This document shows positions 8,764 through 16,905 of a stretch of 49,654 nucleotides of DNA, one piece after another. Source of the stretch: Candidatus Scatomonas pullistercoris (GTDB lineage Bacteria; Bacillota; Clostridia; Lachnospirales; Lachnospiraceae); NCBI GenBank assembly GCA_018713515.1, contig DVOO01000008.1, positions 1-49,654 of the forward strand. The letters are read 5' to 3'. Below the pieces are notes generated by a model. It did no database searches and was not told where the DNA came from. It worked only from the letters and a program-made list of their open reading frames with translations. A program made the position numbers and the translations under genes. How positions within the stretch are numbered: the first letter of the stretch is position 1; every line of letters starts with the position of its first letter.

Positions 8764-8792
8764 TTGCAATGCTCTGTAAAATAAAGTAGATT
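8764..8792 (+). promoter_or_regulatory. Putative sigma-A promoter of the ABC exporter operon
   Basis: TTGCAA at 8764 and TAGATT at 8787 are separated by 17 bases. The ribosome binding site TGGAGGAGA follows, with the start codon at 8818. Assigned by eye. Confidence 0.45.
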
Positions 8793-8817
8793 AAAAGATC
8801 ATGGAGGAGAACGAAAA

Positions 8818-10926
8818 ATGATAAAAATTTTCAGGGAACTGAAGAGCAGAGCAGGCTGGATCCTGCTGATCTTTGCCCTGCTGTTTCTGCAGGCGTTCTG
8901 CGACCTGGCTCTGCCTGCATACACATCAAGGATTGTGGATACGGGAATCCAGCAGAAGGGAGTGGAGGACGCGGTTCCGGACGCGATCCGGGCGGAAACA
9001 CTGGACAGCCTGCTGCGGCTTATGGACGGCGAGGAGGGCAGTAAGGTACAGGCGGCCTATTCCCGGGAAGAGGGAGACCTGTACATACTGGATTCCATCC
9101 GCGGGGATACAAGAGAGGAGCTGAACAGAATCCTGGGAAGAGCCATGGTTCTGGAGGCGGGGCTTGAGAGCCGGGGGGTCTCTGCGGCAGCGCTTACGGA
9201 GGAACAGCTGGAAGCTCTGCGTCCGGAAGCAGAAAAACAGCTGGAAGGCATGTCGGAGAGCATTCTGACCCAGGCGGCCGTAACTTATGTGCAGCAGGAA
9301 TATACGGCCCAGGGGAGAAACCTGGACAGTATGCAGACCCGCTACGTCCTGTTTTCCGGCCTTTCCATGCTGGGGCTGTCGGGCCTTTCCATGCTGGCGG
9401 CAATTCTGGTGACTTTTTTCTCCAGCCGTGTGGCCGCGGGCTTTGGCCATGATCTGCGAAACAGGATATACCGGAAGGTGCTCTCCTTTTCCAGCAGTGA
9501 GATGAACCGGTTTTCCACGGCATCTCTGATTACCAGGAGCACCAATGATATTCAGCAGATTCAGATGGTGCTGACGCTGCTGTTCCGGATCGTGCTTTAC
9601 GCGCCGATTCTGGGAATAGGAGGCGTTCTGAAGGTTCTGAATACCGGATCCGAGATGACCTGGATTCTGGGCATCGGCGTTGCGGCGATTTTTGCGGTCA
9701 TGATCTTTCTATTTACCGTGGCCATGCCGAAATTCAGGATCCTGCAGACGCTGATCGACCGGGTGAATCTGGTGACGAGAGAAATCCTCACGGGCATTCC
9801 CGTGATCCGGGCCTTTTCCGCGGAAAAGCATGAGGAGGAACGTTTTGACGAGGCAAACAGAGAACTGACCCGGACGAATCTTTTTGTGAACCGCTGCATG
9901 ACTTTTATGATGCCGGTGATGATGCTGATCATGAACGGCCTGTCCGTGCTGATCGTGTACAGCGGCTCCCACGCCATTGACGCGGGCAGAATGCAGGTGG
10001 GCGGTATGATGGCCTTTATCCAGTATGCCATGCAGATTATTATGGCGTTTCTGATGATCTCCATGGTAGCCGTCTTTATGCCCCGGGCCAGCGTGTCCGC
10101 CCGGCGTATCTACGATGTGCTGGAGACGGAAACGGAGATTAAGAATCCGGTCCGGGCAAAAAAGCCCGCCGCCGGACTGCGCGGGGAGCTGGAATTCAGA
10201 AATGTATCCTTCTGTTATCCCGGGGCGGAGGAAAAGGTGCTGGACGGCATAAGCTTCCGGGCCGGGCAGGGAGAGACCGTAGCCTTTATCGGAAGCACCG
10301 GAAGCGGAAAGAGCACGCTGGTCAATCTGATTCCGAGATTTTTTGATGTGACAGAAGGCCAGATTCTGGTGGACGGTGTGGATATCCGGGATATGAATCT
10401 TGAAGATCTCAGGAGCCGGCTGGGATACGTACCGCAGAAGGCCGTGCTTTTTTCGGGAACGATTGCCTCCAATCTCAGGTACGGCGATGAAAATGCTTCG
10501 TCCGGGGCGCTCCGGCAGGCGGCGGAGATTGCCCAGGCGGCTGCGTTTATTGATGAGAAGCCGGAGGGTATGGAGACGCCCATCGCCCAGGGAGGCGCCA
10601 ATGTATCGGGGGGTCAGAAGCAGCGCCTGGCCATTGCCAGGGCCGTGGCAAAAAAGCCGGAAATCTATATTTTCGACGACAGTTTTTCGGCGCTGGATTT
10701 TCAGACGGACGCTGCCCTGCGCCGGGCGCTGAAGCGCGAGACGGGGGATGCCACATCCCTGATTGTGGCCCAGAGGATCAGCACGATCCTGCACGCGGAC
10801 CGGATTCTTGTTCTGGACGGCGGAAAGCTGGCCGGGTGCGGCACCCATGAGGAACTGATGAAGAACTGTGAGGTCTACCGGCAGATTGCACGGTCACAGC
10901 TGTCAGAGGAGGAGTTAGGAGCATGA
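8818..10926 (+). CDS. ABC exporter, fused membrane/ATPase subunit 1
   Basis: Half of a type I (type IV fold) heterodimeric ABC exporter, 702 residues. The first membrane helix (about 14-34) is followed by a ~130-residue polar insert (about 40-170) before helix 2, most likely extracytoplasmic. The membrane domain extends to about residue 430. The ATPase domain has Walker A at 492-499 (GSTGSGKST), the signature VSGGQKQR near 596 and Walker B from 616. Walker B ends FDDSFSALD, with Asp where the catalytic Glu normally stands, so this subunit forms the degenerate ATP site, as in TM287/288 or BmrCD-type heterodimers. It overlaps the next gene by 4 bases, in line with equimolar synthesis. Substrate unknown; drugs, lipids or peptides are all possible. 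Confidence 0.93.
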   Translation: MIKIFRELKSRAGWILLIFALLFLQAFCDLALPAYTSRIVDTGIQQKGVEDAVPDAIRAETLDSLLRLMDGEEGSKVQAAYSREEGDLYILDSIRGDTREELNRILGRAMVLEAGLESRGVSAAALTEEQLEALRPEAEKQLEGMSESILTQAAVTYVQQEYTAQGRNLDSMQTRYVLFSGLSMLGLSGLSMLAAILVTFFSSRVAAGFGHDLRNRIYRKVLSFSSSEMNRFSTASLITRSTNDIQQIQMVLTLLFRIVLYAPILGIGGVLKVLNTGSEMTWILGIGVAAIFAVMIFLFTVAMPKFRILQTLIDRVNLVTREILTGIPVIRAFSAEKHEEERFDEANRELTRTNLFVNRCMTFMMPVMMLIMNGLSVLIVYSGSHAIDAGRMQVGGMMAFIQYAMQIIMAFLMISMVAVFMPRASVSARRIYDVLETETEIKNPVRAKKPAAGLRGELEFRNVSFCYPGAEEKVLDGISFRAGQGETVAFIGSTGSGKSTLVNLIPRFFDVTEGQILVDGVDIRDMNLEDLRSRLGYVPQKAVLFSGTIASNLRYGDENASSGALRQAAEIAQAAAFIDEKPEGMETPIAQGGANVSGGQKQRLAIARAVAKKPEIYIFDDSFSALDFQTDAALRRALKRETGDATSLIVAQRISTILHADRILVLDGGKLAGCGTHEELMKNCEVYRQIARSQLSEEELGA

Positions 10927-12746
10927 GCCAGCAGAGAACACGGCCGGGCCATGGCCCCCGGGCCGCGGAGAAACCGAAGGACTTTAAGAAGGCGATCCGG
11001 AAAATCGCCGTATATATGAGCCGCTATAAATGCAGGCTGCTGCTGATGCTGGTCTGCGCCATTGCCGGTACGGTATTTACTATAGTCGGACCGAGAATCC
11101 TGGGAAAGGCCACCACGGAGCTGTTTAACGGGCTGGTGGCCCGGGTGCAGGGAACAGGTTCCATTGATTTTGGCAGAATCGGACAGATTCTTCTGACTGT
11201 TCTGTGCCTGTATCTGGTCAGCGCCTGCTTCTCTTTTGTCCAGGGACTCGTGATGACGGGAATCTCCAATGACGTAAGCTACAATCTGCGGAAGGATATC
11301 TCAGAGAAGATCAGCCGCATCCCCATGAAGTATTTTGAAAAGCGGCCCTACGGGGAAGTGCTTTCCCGGGTGACCAACGATGTGGATACCCTTCAGATGG
11401 GGCTGAACCAGAGCATTACCCAGCTGATCACTTCGGTGACGCTTCTCATAGGCGTATTCTTTATGATGCTTTCCATCAACGTATGGATGACGCTTTGCGC
11501 GCTGGTGATCCTGCCCGCGGCCATGGTGATTATCGGAAAAGTTATGAGCCATTCGCAGAAGTTTTTCCGGGGACAGCAGAAATACCTGGGCGAGGTAAAC
11601 GGCCAGGTGGAGGAGATCTACGCCGGACACCAGGTGGTGAAGGCGTTTAACAGGGAGGAGGCCGCGATCCGGGAATTTGAGCGTTCCAACCGTATGCTCT
11701 ATGAGACGGGCTGGAAGTCCCAGTTCTTTTCCGGCATTATGATGCCGGTCATGCAGTTTGTGGGAAATCTGGGATATGTGATGGTTGCTCTTCTGGGCGG
11801 CTTTCTGGTAATCCGCCGGTCTATTGAGGTCGGCGATATCCAGTCCTTTTTCCAGTATATCCGGAGTTTTACCCAGCCTATCCAGCAGATTGCCCAGATT
11901 ACGAATCTTCTGCAGTCCTCGGCGGCTGCCTCCGAGCGGGTTTTTGAATTTCTGGAGGAACCGGAGGAGGATGCAGGACCCGAACACCCCGTGCCGGCAG
12001 AGGGCCTGGCCGGAAATGTGGAATTCGATCATGTCGCTTTCGGCTACAATCCGGACCAGATTATTATCCGTGATTTTTCCGAGCGGGTAAGGGAAGGACA
12101 GAAGATCGCCATTGTGGGGCCCACCGGCGCCGGAAAGACAACCATGGTCAAGCTGCTGATGCGCTTTTACGATGTGAACAGCGGAGCCATTCGTGTGGAC
12201 GGACACGATATCCGGGAATTCCGGCGGAGCGAGCTGAGAAAAATGTTCGGCATGGTGCTCCAGGACACCTGGCTTTTCAACGGCACAATCCTGGAGAATA
12301 TCCGCTACGGCAGGCTGGATGCCACGGATGAGGAGGTGATGGCGGCGGCCAGGGCGGCCCATGCCCACAAATTTATCATGCAGCAGCCTGAGGGCTATCA
12401 GACGGTGCTGAACGAAGAAACCACCAATATATCCCAGGGGCAGAAGCAGCTGCTGACCATTGCCCGGGCCATACTGGCCGACAACCGGATTCTGATCCTG
12501 GACGAGGCCACCTCCTCCGTGGATACCAGAACGGAGGTGCTGATCCAGCAGGCCATGGACCGGCTGATGCAGGGACGCACCAGTTTTATCATTGCGCACC
12601 GCCTCTCTACCATCCGCAATGCGGATATGATTCTTTACATGAAGGACGGAGATGTGGCAGAGCAGGGCACCCACGAGGAGCTTCTGGCCCGGGGCGGCGC
12701 CTATGCCGCCCTGTATAACAGCCAGTTTGAGAGGGTAACGGTCTGA
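10923..12746 (+). CDS. ABC exporter, fused membrane/ATPase subunit 2
   Basis: Partner of the preceding gene, 607 residues, with six predicted membrane helices in residues ~30-340 and an ATPase domain with Walker A at 399-406 (GPTGAGKTT), signature ISQGQKQ and Walker B ILILDEATSS from 523, including the catalytic Glu. The signature has Gln in place of the second Ser/Gly (SQGQ), a common variant in heterodimeric exporters. Thus one consensus and one degenerate catalytic site are expected in the complex. The N-terminus starts with a basic, disordered 25-residue tail. The ATG overlaps the stop of subunit 1. A hairpin that also overlaps the next promoter ends the operon. Confidence 0.93.
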   Translation: MSQQRTRPGHGPRAAEKPKDFKKAIRKIAVYMSRYKCRLLLMLVCAIAGTVFTIVGPRILGKATTELFNGLVARVQGTGSIDFGRIGQILLTVLCLYLVSACFSFVQGLVMTGISNDVSYNLRKDISEKISRIPMKYFEKRPYGEVLSRVTNDVDTLQMGLNQSITQLITSVTLLIGVFFMMLSINVWMTLCALVILPAAMVIIGKVMSHSQKFFRGQQKYLGEVNGQVEEIYAGHQVVKAFNREEAAIREFERSNRMLYETGWKSQFFSGIMMPVMQFVGNLGYVMVALLGGFLVIRRSIEVGDIQSFFQYIRSFTQPIQQIAQITNLLQSSAAASERVFEFLEEPEEDAGPEHPVPAEGLAGNVEFDHVAFGYNPDQIIIRDFSERVREGQKIAIVGPTGAGKTTMVKLLMRFYDVNSGAIRVDGHDIREFRRSELRKMFGMVLQDTWLFNGTILENIRYGRLDATDEEVMAAARAAHAHKFIMQQPEGYQTVLNEETTNISQGQKQLLTIARAILADNRILILDEATSSVDTRTEVLIQQAMDRLMQGRTSFIIAHRLSTIRNADMILYMKDGDVAEQGTHEELLARGGAYAALYNSQFERVTV

Positions 12747-12786
12747 AGCGGAGGGGAGCGGCTTTTGCTGCCGGGAAAATGTATAA

Positions 12787-12834
12787 TAAAAGCAGGGGAC
12801 ACAAGCCAAAGTTTTGGACAGTCTCCTGCTTTTA
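12787..12834 (+). terminator. Terminator-like hairpin after the ABC exporter operon
   Basis: TAAAAGCAGGGGAC pairs with GTCTCCTGCTTTTA over 14 positions with one G-U pair and a 20-base loop. The descending arm carries the TTTTA end. The hairpin overlaps the promoter of the next gene, so readthrough and initiation may influence one another. Confidence 0.65.
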
Positions 12835-12843
12835 TGCTATAAT
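12814..12843 (+). promoter_or_regulatory. Putative sigma-A promoter of the phosphofructokinase gene
   Basis: TTGGAC at 12814 and a perfect TATAAT at 12838 with an 18-base spacer. The -35 box lies in the loop and the spacer in the right arm of the preceding hairpin. Confidence 0.7.
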
Positions 12844-12896
12844 ACTAAAATATGCGGGAGTTTTCCCGAGAATGTGTGAAAGGGAGGTGCTGCGGA

Positions 12897-14111
12897 GTGA
12901 AAAATCTGCTGGTAGCGCAGTCCGGGGGCCCGACTGCCGCTATTAACGCGACTCTGGCCGGGGTGGTGGAATGTGCCTTAAGCTCCGGACAGACAGATAA
13001 AATTTACGGAGCCGTCAACGGGATTGAGGGCGTTCTGTCCCGGCGTTTTATTGATCTGAGACAGAAGCTTGACAGCACAGAAAAGCTTTCGCTTCTGTGC
13101 CAGACGCCGGCTGCAGCGTTGGGATCCTGCCGGCTGAAGATACAGAAGAGAGAGCAGCTGAAAGCGATCGCGGAGACCCTGAAAAAATGGGAAATTTCCT
13201 GCTTTGTCTATATCGGCGGCAACGATTCCATGGATACGGTGGATCAGCTGTCGGCCTATCTGGCGGAGCAGGGAATCGAGGAGATCGCGGTGGTGGGAGC
13301 GCCGAAGACCGTCGATAATGATCTGATGGGCACGGATCACTGTCCCGGCTTCGGATCGGCCGCCAAATATATTGCGGCCACCTTCTCGGAGCTGGAAAGA
13401 GACTGCCGTGTTTACACGGCAAAATCCGTGACAATCGTGGAAATTATGGGAAGGAACGCCGGCTGGCTGACAGCTTCCAGCGCGCTGGCCAGGGTGAACG
13501 GCAGCGGCGGGCCTGACCTTATTTATCTCTGCGAGAGACCTTTTGATACGGAACGGTTTCTGTCTGACCTGCGGGAGAAGCTGGAGGTGCAGAACAGTGT
13601 GCTGGCGGCGGTAAGTGAGGGAATCCGGGATGAGGAGGGCCATTATATTTCCGAACAGGTGCAGTCCGGCGCCCTGGATAATTTCGGCCATGCCTATATC
13701 GCCGGCGCCGGGAAGGTTCTGGAGCAGCTGGTGAGGGAACGGATCGGCTGCAAGGTCCGCTCCATTGAACTGAGCCTGATGCAGCGCTGCGCCGCGCATA
13801 TAGCCAGCGCCACGGATATCGCGGAATCCCGCATGATCGGCATAAAGGCCTGCCAGTGCGCCCTGGAGGGACAAAGCGGGCAGATGGCGGCGGTGATCCG
13901 GGAAAGCAGCGATCCCTACCGCGTTTCTTTCCGGTCGGTTCCTGTGCGGGAAGCCGCCAACGCGGAAAAGAAGGTGCCGGATGAATGGATTACGCCGGAC
14001 GGATGCGGCGTGACGGATGAGATGCTGGAATATCTGAAACCGCTGATTCAGGGAGAGTCGAAGGTGGAATATAGAAACGGAATTCCCGCGCATATTTCTC
14101 TGTATCCGTAA
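12897..14111 (+). CDS. pfp: 6-phosphofructokinase, probably diphosphate-dependent
   Basis: Phosphorylates fructose 6-phosphate to fructose 1,6-bisphosphate in glycolysis. The 404-residue protein begins LLVAQSGGPTAAIN (phosphate-binding loop) and has GGNDSMDT, PKTVDNDL and MGRNAGW. The Asp after GGN and the Lys in PKT-DND are the residues that in this family distinguish diphosphate-dependent enzymes from ATP enzymes (GGDGS and PGTIDND), so I infer PPi as donor, which would make the step reversible. Start: the GTG at 12897 follows AAAGGGAGGTG and gives the usual N-terminus; an upstream in-frame ATG at 12852 would lie only nine bases after the promoter. Length fits the ~400-residue PPi-PFK clade. 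Confidence 0.88.
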   Translation: MKNLLVAQSGGPTAAINATLAGVVECALSSGQTDKIYGAVNGIEGVLSRRFIDLRQKLDSTEKLSLLCQTPAAALGSCRLKIQKREQLKAIAETLKKWEISCFVYIGGNDSMDTVDQLSAYLAEQGIEEIAVVGAPKTVDNDLMGTDHCPGFGSAAKYIAATFSELERDCRVYTAKSVTIVEIMGRNAGWLTASSALARVNGSGGPDLIYLCERPFDTERFLSDLREKLEVQNSVLAAVSEGIRDEEGHYISEQVQSGALDNFGHAYIAGAGKVLEQLVRERIGCKVRSIELSLMQRCAAHIASATDIAESRMIGIKACQCALEGQSGQMAAVIRESSDPYRVSFRSVPVREAANAEKKVPDEWITPDGCGVTDEMLEYLKPLIQGESKVEYRNGIPAHISLYP

Positions 14112-14138
14112 GCGCAGAGGAAGAATGCGATAAAGTGG

Positions 14139-14167
14139 TTGAAAATACAGAAAAAAAACAGTATAGT
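14139..14167 (+). promoter_or_regulatory. Putative sigma-A promoter of the decarboxylase operon
   Basis: TTGAAA at 14139 and TATAGT at 14162 with a 17-base spacer rich in A. It lies 47 bases before the ATG of the first operon gene. Confidence 0.65.
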
Positions 14168-14213
14168 ATTGAGTGAAATTGTACAAAGTTTATTGGACAT
14201 GGAGGTTAGGAGA

Positions 14214-15647
14214 ATGAGCAACGAAACACAAAGCCAGGCAATGCAGAGAGTCTGCGCCCTGCTTGATGAGGGAAGTTTTGTTGAGATTGGTGCCGGCGTC
14301 ACAGCCCGCAGCACAGATTTCAACCTGACGCAGAAGCAGACTCCCTCCGACGGCGTCATTACCGGATACGGTGTGATCGACGGAGGGCTGGTGTATATCT
14401 ATAGTCAGGATGCATCGGTGCTTGGCGGCAGCGTCGGTGAGATGCACGCGGGGAAAATTGTAAATCTTTACAGGCTCGCCATGAAAACGGGTGCTCCTGT
14501 GATCGGGCTTCTGGACTGCGCGGGTCTGCGTCTGGAGGAGGCCGCGGACGCCCTTCACGGATTCGGCAGGATCTATATGGCCCAGACGGAGGCTTCCGGG
14601 GTGATTCCGCAGATTACCGGTATTTTCGGCATGTGCGGCGGAGGCATGGCCATGATCCCCGCGCTTACAGACTTTACGCTGATGGAGAAAAGCGGAAAGC
14701 TTTTTGTGAATTCACCCAATGCGCTGGAGGGAAACATTGATTCCAAATGCGATACGGCCTCGGCAGCTTTCCAGAGTGAGGAAGCAGGCCTTGTGGATTT
14801 CACCGGAAGCGAGGGCGAGGTTCTTTCCGAGATCCGCAGGCTGGTCTCCATGCTGCCGGCCAACAACGAAGATGATATGGCCTACGGCGAGTGCGGCGAT
14901 GACCTGAACCGGGCGATTCCCGATCTGGCGGCCTGCAGCCTTGATCCTATTCTGATGCTGCAGAGAATCAGCGATAATCAGTCGTATTTTGAGGTGAAGC
15001 CCGCCTACGGCCGGGATATGGTGACTGCGCTGATCCGCCTCGGCGGCTATACGGTGGGCGCTGTGGCAAACCGTTCCGTACTGTATGACAGCGAGGGAGG
15101 GGAGGCAGAGAAGTTTGACGGCGCTTTAAGCGCCAGAGGCGCGAAAAAGGCGGCCGAGTTTATCCGCTTCTGCGATGCCTTTTCCATTCCGGTGGTTTCC
15201 TTTACCAATGTGAAAAACTACAAGGCAACCAAATGTTCGGAGGCGAATATGGCCAAGGCGGTGGCGAAGCTGGTGTATGCTTTTGCGGACGCGACAACGC
15301 CCAAGGTCAATGTGATCACGGGCTTTGCTTACGGAAGCGCGGCTCTGGCCATGAACAGCAAGGCCATCGGCGCGGATCTCGTCTACGCCTGGCCGGAGGC
15401 AAAGATCGGCATGATGGATTCCGGCGCTGCCGCCAAGATTCTGTACGCGGATCAGGGCAGCCAGGTCATCCGGGAGAAGACAGAGGAATATGAGAAGCTG
15501 CAGAACAGCCTGGATGCCTCCCTGCGGAGAGGGTATGTGGATACGCTTATCCATCCGGAGGACACAAGAAAATATCTGATCGGCGCTTTCGAGATGCTGT
15601 TTTCCAAGAGAGAGGCGCGGCCGGATAAAAAGCATGGAACGGTTTAA
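14214..15647 (+). CDS. Acyl-CoA carboxyltransferase subunit (MmdA / 12S-like)
   Basis: Carboxyltransferase of the acyl-CoA type: moves a carboxyl group between an acyl-CoA such as methylmalonyl-CoA and biotin. The 477-residue protein has the two crotonase-like halves of the family, with GGS and LLDCAGLRLEEA in the first and GYTVGAVANRS, YGSAALAMNSK and YAWPEAKIGMM in the second. The ATG at 14214 has GGAGG about 10 bases upstream; a reading from a TTG at 14139 would place the start inside the promoter. It heads a run with an OadG-like, a biotin carrier, an OadB-like and an OadA-like gene. The true acyl-CoA substrate (methylmalonyl-, malonyl- or glutaconyl-CoA) cannot be assigned; it is slightly short for MmdA. 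Confidence 0.85.
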   Translation: MSNETQSQAMQRVCALLDEGSFVEIGAGVTARSTDFNLTQKQTPSDGVITGYGVIDGGLVYIYSQDASVLGGSVGEMHAGKIVNLYRLAMKTGAPVIGLLDCAGLRLEEAADALHGFGRIYMAQTEASGVIPQITGIFGMCGGGMAMIPALTDFTLMEKSGKLFVNSPNALEGNIDSKCDTASAAFQSEEAGLVDFTGSEGEVLSEIRRLVSMLPANNEDDMAYGECGDDLNRAIPDLAACSLDPILMLQRISDNQSYFEVKPAYGRDMVTALIRLGGYTVGAVANRSVLYDSEGGEAEKFDGALSARGAKKAAEFIRFCDAFSIPVVSFTNVKNYKATKCSEANMAKAVAKLVYAFADATTPKVNVITGFAYGSAALAMNSKAIGADLVYAWPEAKIGMMDSGAAAKILYADQGSQVIREKTEEYEKLQNSLDASLRRGYVDTLIHPEDTRKYLIGAFEMLFSKREARPDKKHGTV

Positions 15648-15661
15648 GTGAGGTGGCATAG

Positions 15662-16435
15662 ATGAAAAAGTTAAAGAAAAGACGGACCGGCCTGTTTCTG
15701 GCGCTGGTTTGTCTCATGAGCCTCCTTGTGGCAGTACCGGTCCGGGCCGCTGTCTTAAGCGATGAGTATAAAGCGTCCCTGGGACAGTCTGCCCAGGAGT
15801 ATCTGCAGTCCACGATGGCTCTGGACGACAGCGCTTACGATGAGCTCCGCGATGCAGGGGGATTTTACGAGGTCTTTGTGGACGGCTGGCGGAATGCCCG
15901 GGAGGACACCGGAGAGCTTGTTGGCATCGGCGAGGTGACGGTTACCCAGGAGGATGATACGGTAGAGTGCCGTATGCCGGCAGAATTTGAAAATTACAGC
16001 GGCGAGCTGGTCATGACCTTTGAACTGGATTCCGCCGGTTCGGCGAATCCGCGGAATTTTACAGTAAACGTAGATTATCCGCTTTCAAAATCGCTGGAAG
16101 AGGCGGGAATCAATACAGCCATCGGATTGATCATTGTATTTGTGATTCTCTTTTTCCTCAGCGGCGTGATCTATCTGATCCGCTACGTGAACCCGGATAT
16201 GCGGAATAAGAAGGCGGCTCAGGCCGCGGCTCCCGCAGAGAAAAAGGCGGCCCCTGCCCCCGCCGCGGTTCCCGCCCCGGCGCCTGCTGCGGCCGCAGCA
16301 CCGGAGGAAGATATAGAACTGGCAATCGTGCTTGCGACAGCTATCGCGGCCGCGGAGGCAGAGCAGCCTTCCGGTGACGGTTACGTGGTACGTTCGATCA
16401 GAAAAATCAGAAATAAAAACTGGAAAAGAGTCTAG
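15662..16435 (+). CDS. OadG-family small membrane subunit with extracytoplasmic domain
   Basis: Probable gamma subunit (OadG/MmdD type) that anchors the carboxyltransferase and biotin carrier to the OadB sodium pump. The 257-residue product starts with a signal peptide (MKKLKKRRTG, hydrophobic stretch, cleavage near VRA at 29). A ~125-residue polar domain then faces outside, a single membrane helix follows at about 157-180 (AIGLIIVFVILFF), and an Ala/Pro-rich cytoplasmic tail with acidic end completes it. Classical OadG is only ~80-100 residues and lacks the outer domain. Eleven bases separate it from the biotin carrier gene. Confidence 0.78.
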   Translation: MKKLKKRRTGLFLALVCLMSLLVAVPVRAAVLSDEYKASLGQSAQEYLQSTMALDDSAYDELRDAGGFYEVFVDGWRNAREDTGELVGIGEVTVTQEDDTVECRMPAEFENYSGELVMTFELDSAGSANPRNFTVNVDYPLSKSLEEAGINTAIGLIIVFVILFFLSGVIYLIRYVNPDMRNKKAAQAAAPAEKKAAPAPAAVPAPAPAAAAAPEEDIELAIVLATAIAAAEAEQPSGDGYVVRSIRKIRNKNWKRV

Positions 16436-16447
16436 GAGGATAGAAAA

Positions 16448-16864
16448 ATGAAAAATTATACAATTACTGTGAATGGAAATGTTTATCATGTAACCGTGGA
16501 AGAAGGCAGCACGGCCGGCGCCCCGGCTCCGGCAGCTCCCGCTCCCGCCCCGGCACCTGCACCCGCGGCTGCCCCGGCTCCGGCGCCTGCAGCAGCAGCA
16601 CCCGCCCCGGCTCCGGCACCTGCAGCAGCACCGGCAGGAGGAACGGCCGGCGCGGTGGAAATCACAGCCTCCGTACCCGGAAAAATCTGCAAGGTGGAAG
16701 CACAGCCCGGACAGGCTGTTAAAGCAGGAGATTCTGTGGTGGTTCTGGAGGCCATGAAGATGGAAATTCCGGTTGTTGCTCCTCAGGACGGTACAATCGC
16801 CAGCATTAATGTGGCCGCGGGAGACGCGGTGGAATCCGGTGATGTGCTGGCTACCATGAATTAA
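16448..16864 (+). CDS. Biotin carboxyl carrier protein of the decarboxylase
   Basis: Carries the carboxyl group on biotin between the carboxyltransferase and the membrane pump. The 138-residue protein has a short N-terminal strand region, a long Ala/Pro linker (about 20-65) that acts as a flexible arm, and a biotinyl domain with the modification motif EAMKMEIP; the biotinylated residue is K104, 35 residues from the C-terminus as is usual. AGGAGG lies 8 bases before the ATG. The DNA of the linker is GC-rich and repetitive and could vary in length. Confidence 0.93.
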   Translation: MKNYTITVNGNVYHVTVEEGSTAGAPAPAAPAPAPAPAPAAAPAPAPAAAAPAPAPAPAAAPAGGTAGAVEITASVPGKICKVEAQPGQAVKAGDSVVVLEAMKMEIPVVAPQDGTIASINVAAGDAVESGDVLATMN

Positions 16865-16905
16865 GACATTTACTTGAGGAAAAAAAGAACCGGAGGTAGT
16901 AATCA

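Noticed and set aside
16520-16640. Repeated GCTCC/GGCGCC-like units, considered as a CRISPR or regulatory repeat
   Set aside because: They are codons of the Ala/Pro linker of the biotin carrier, without spacers.
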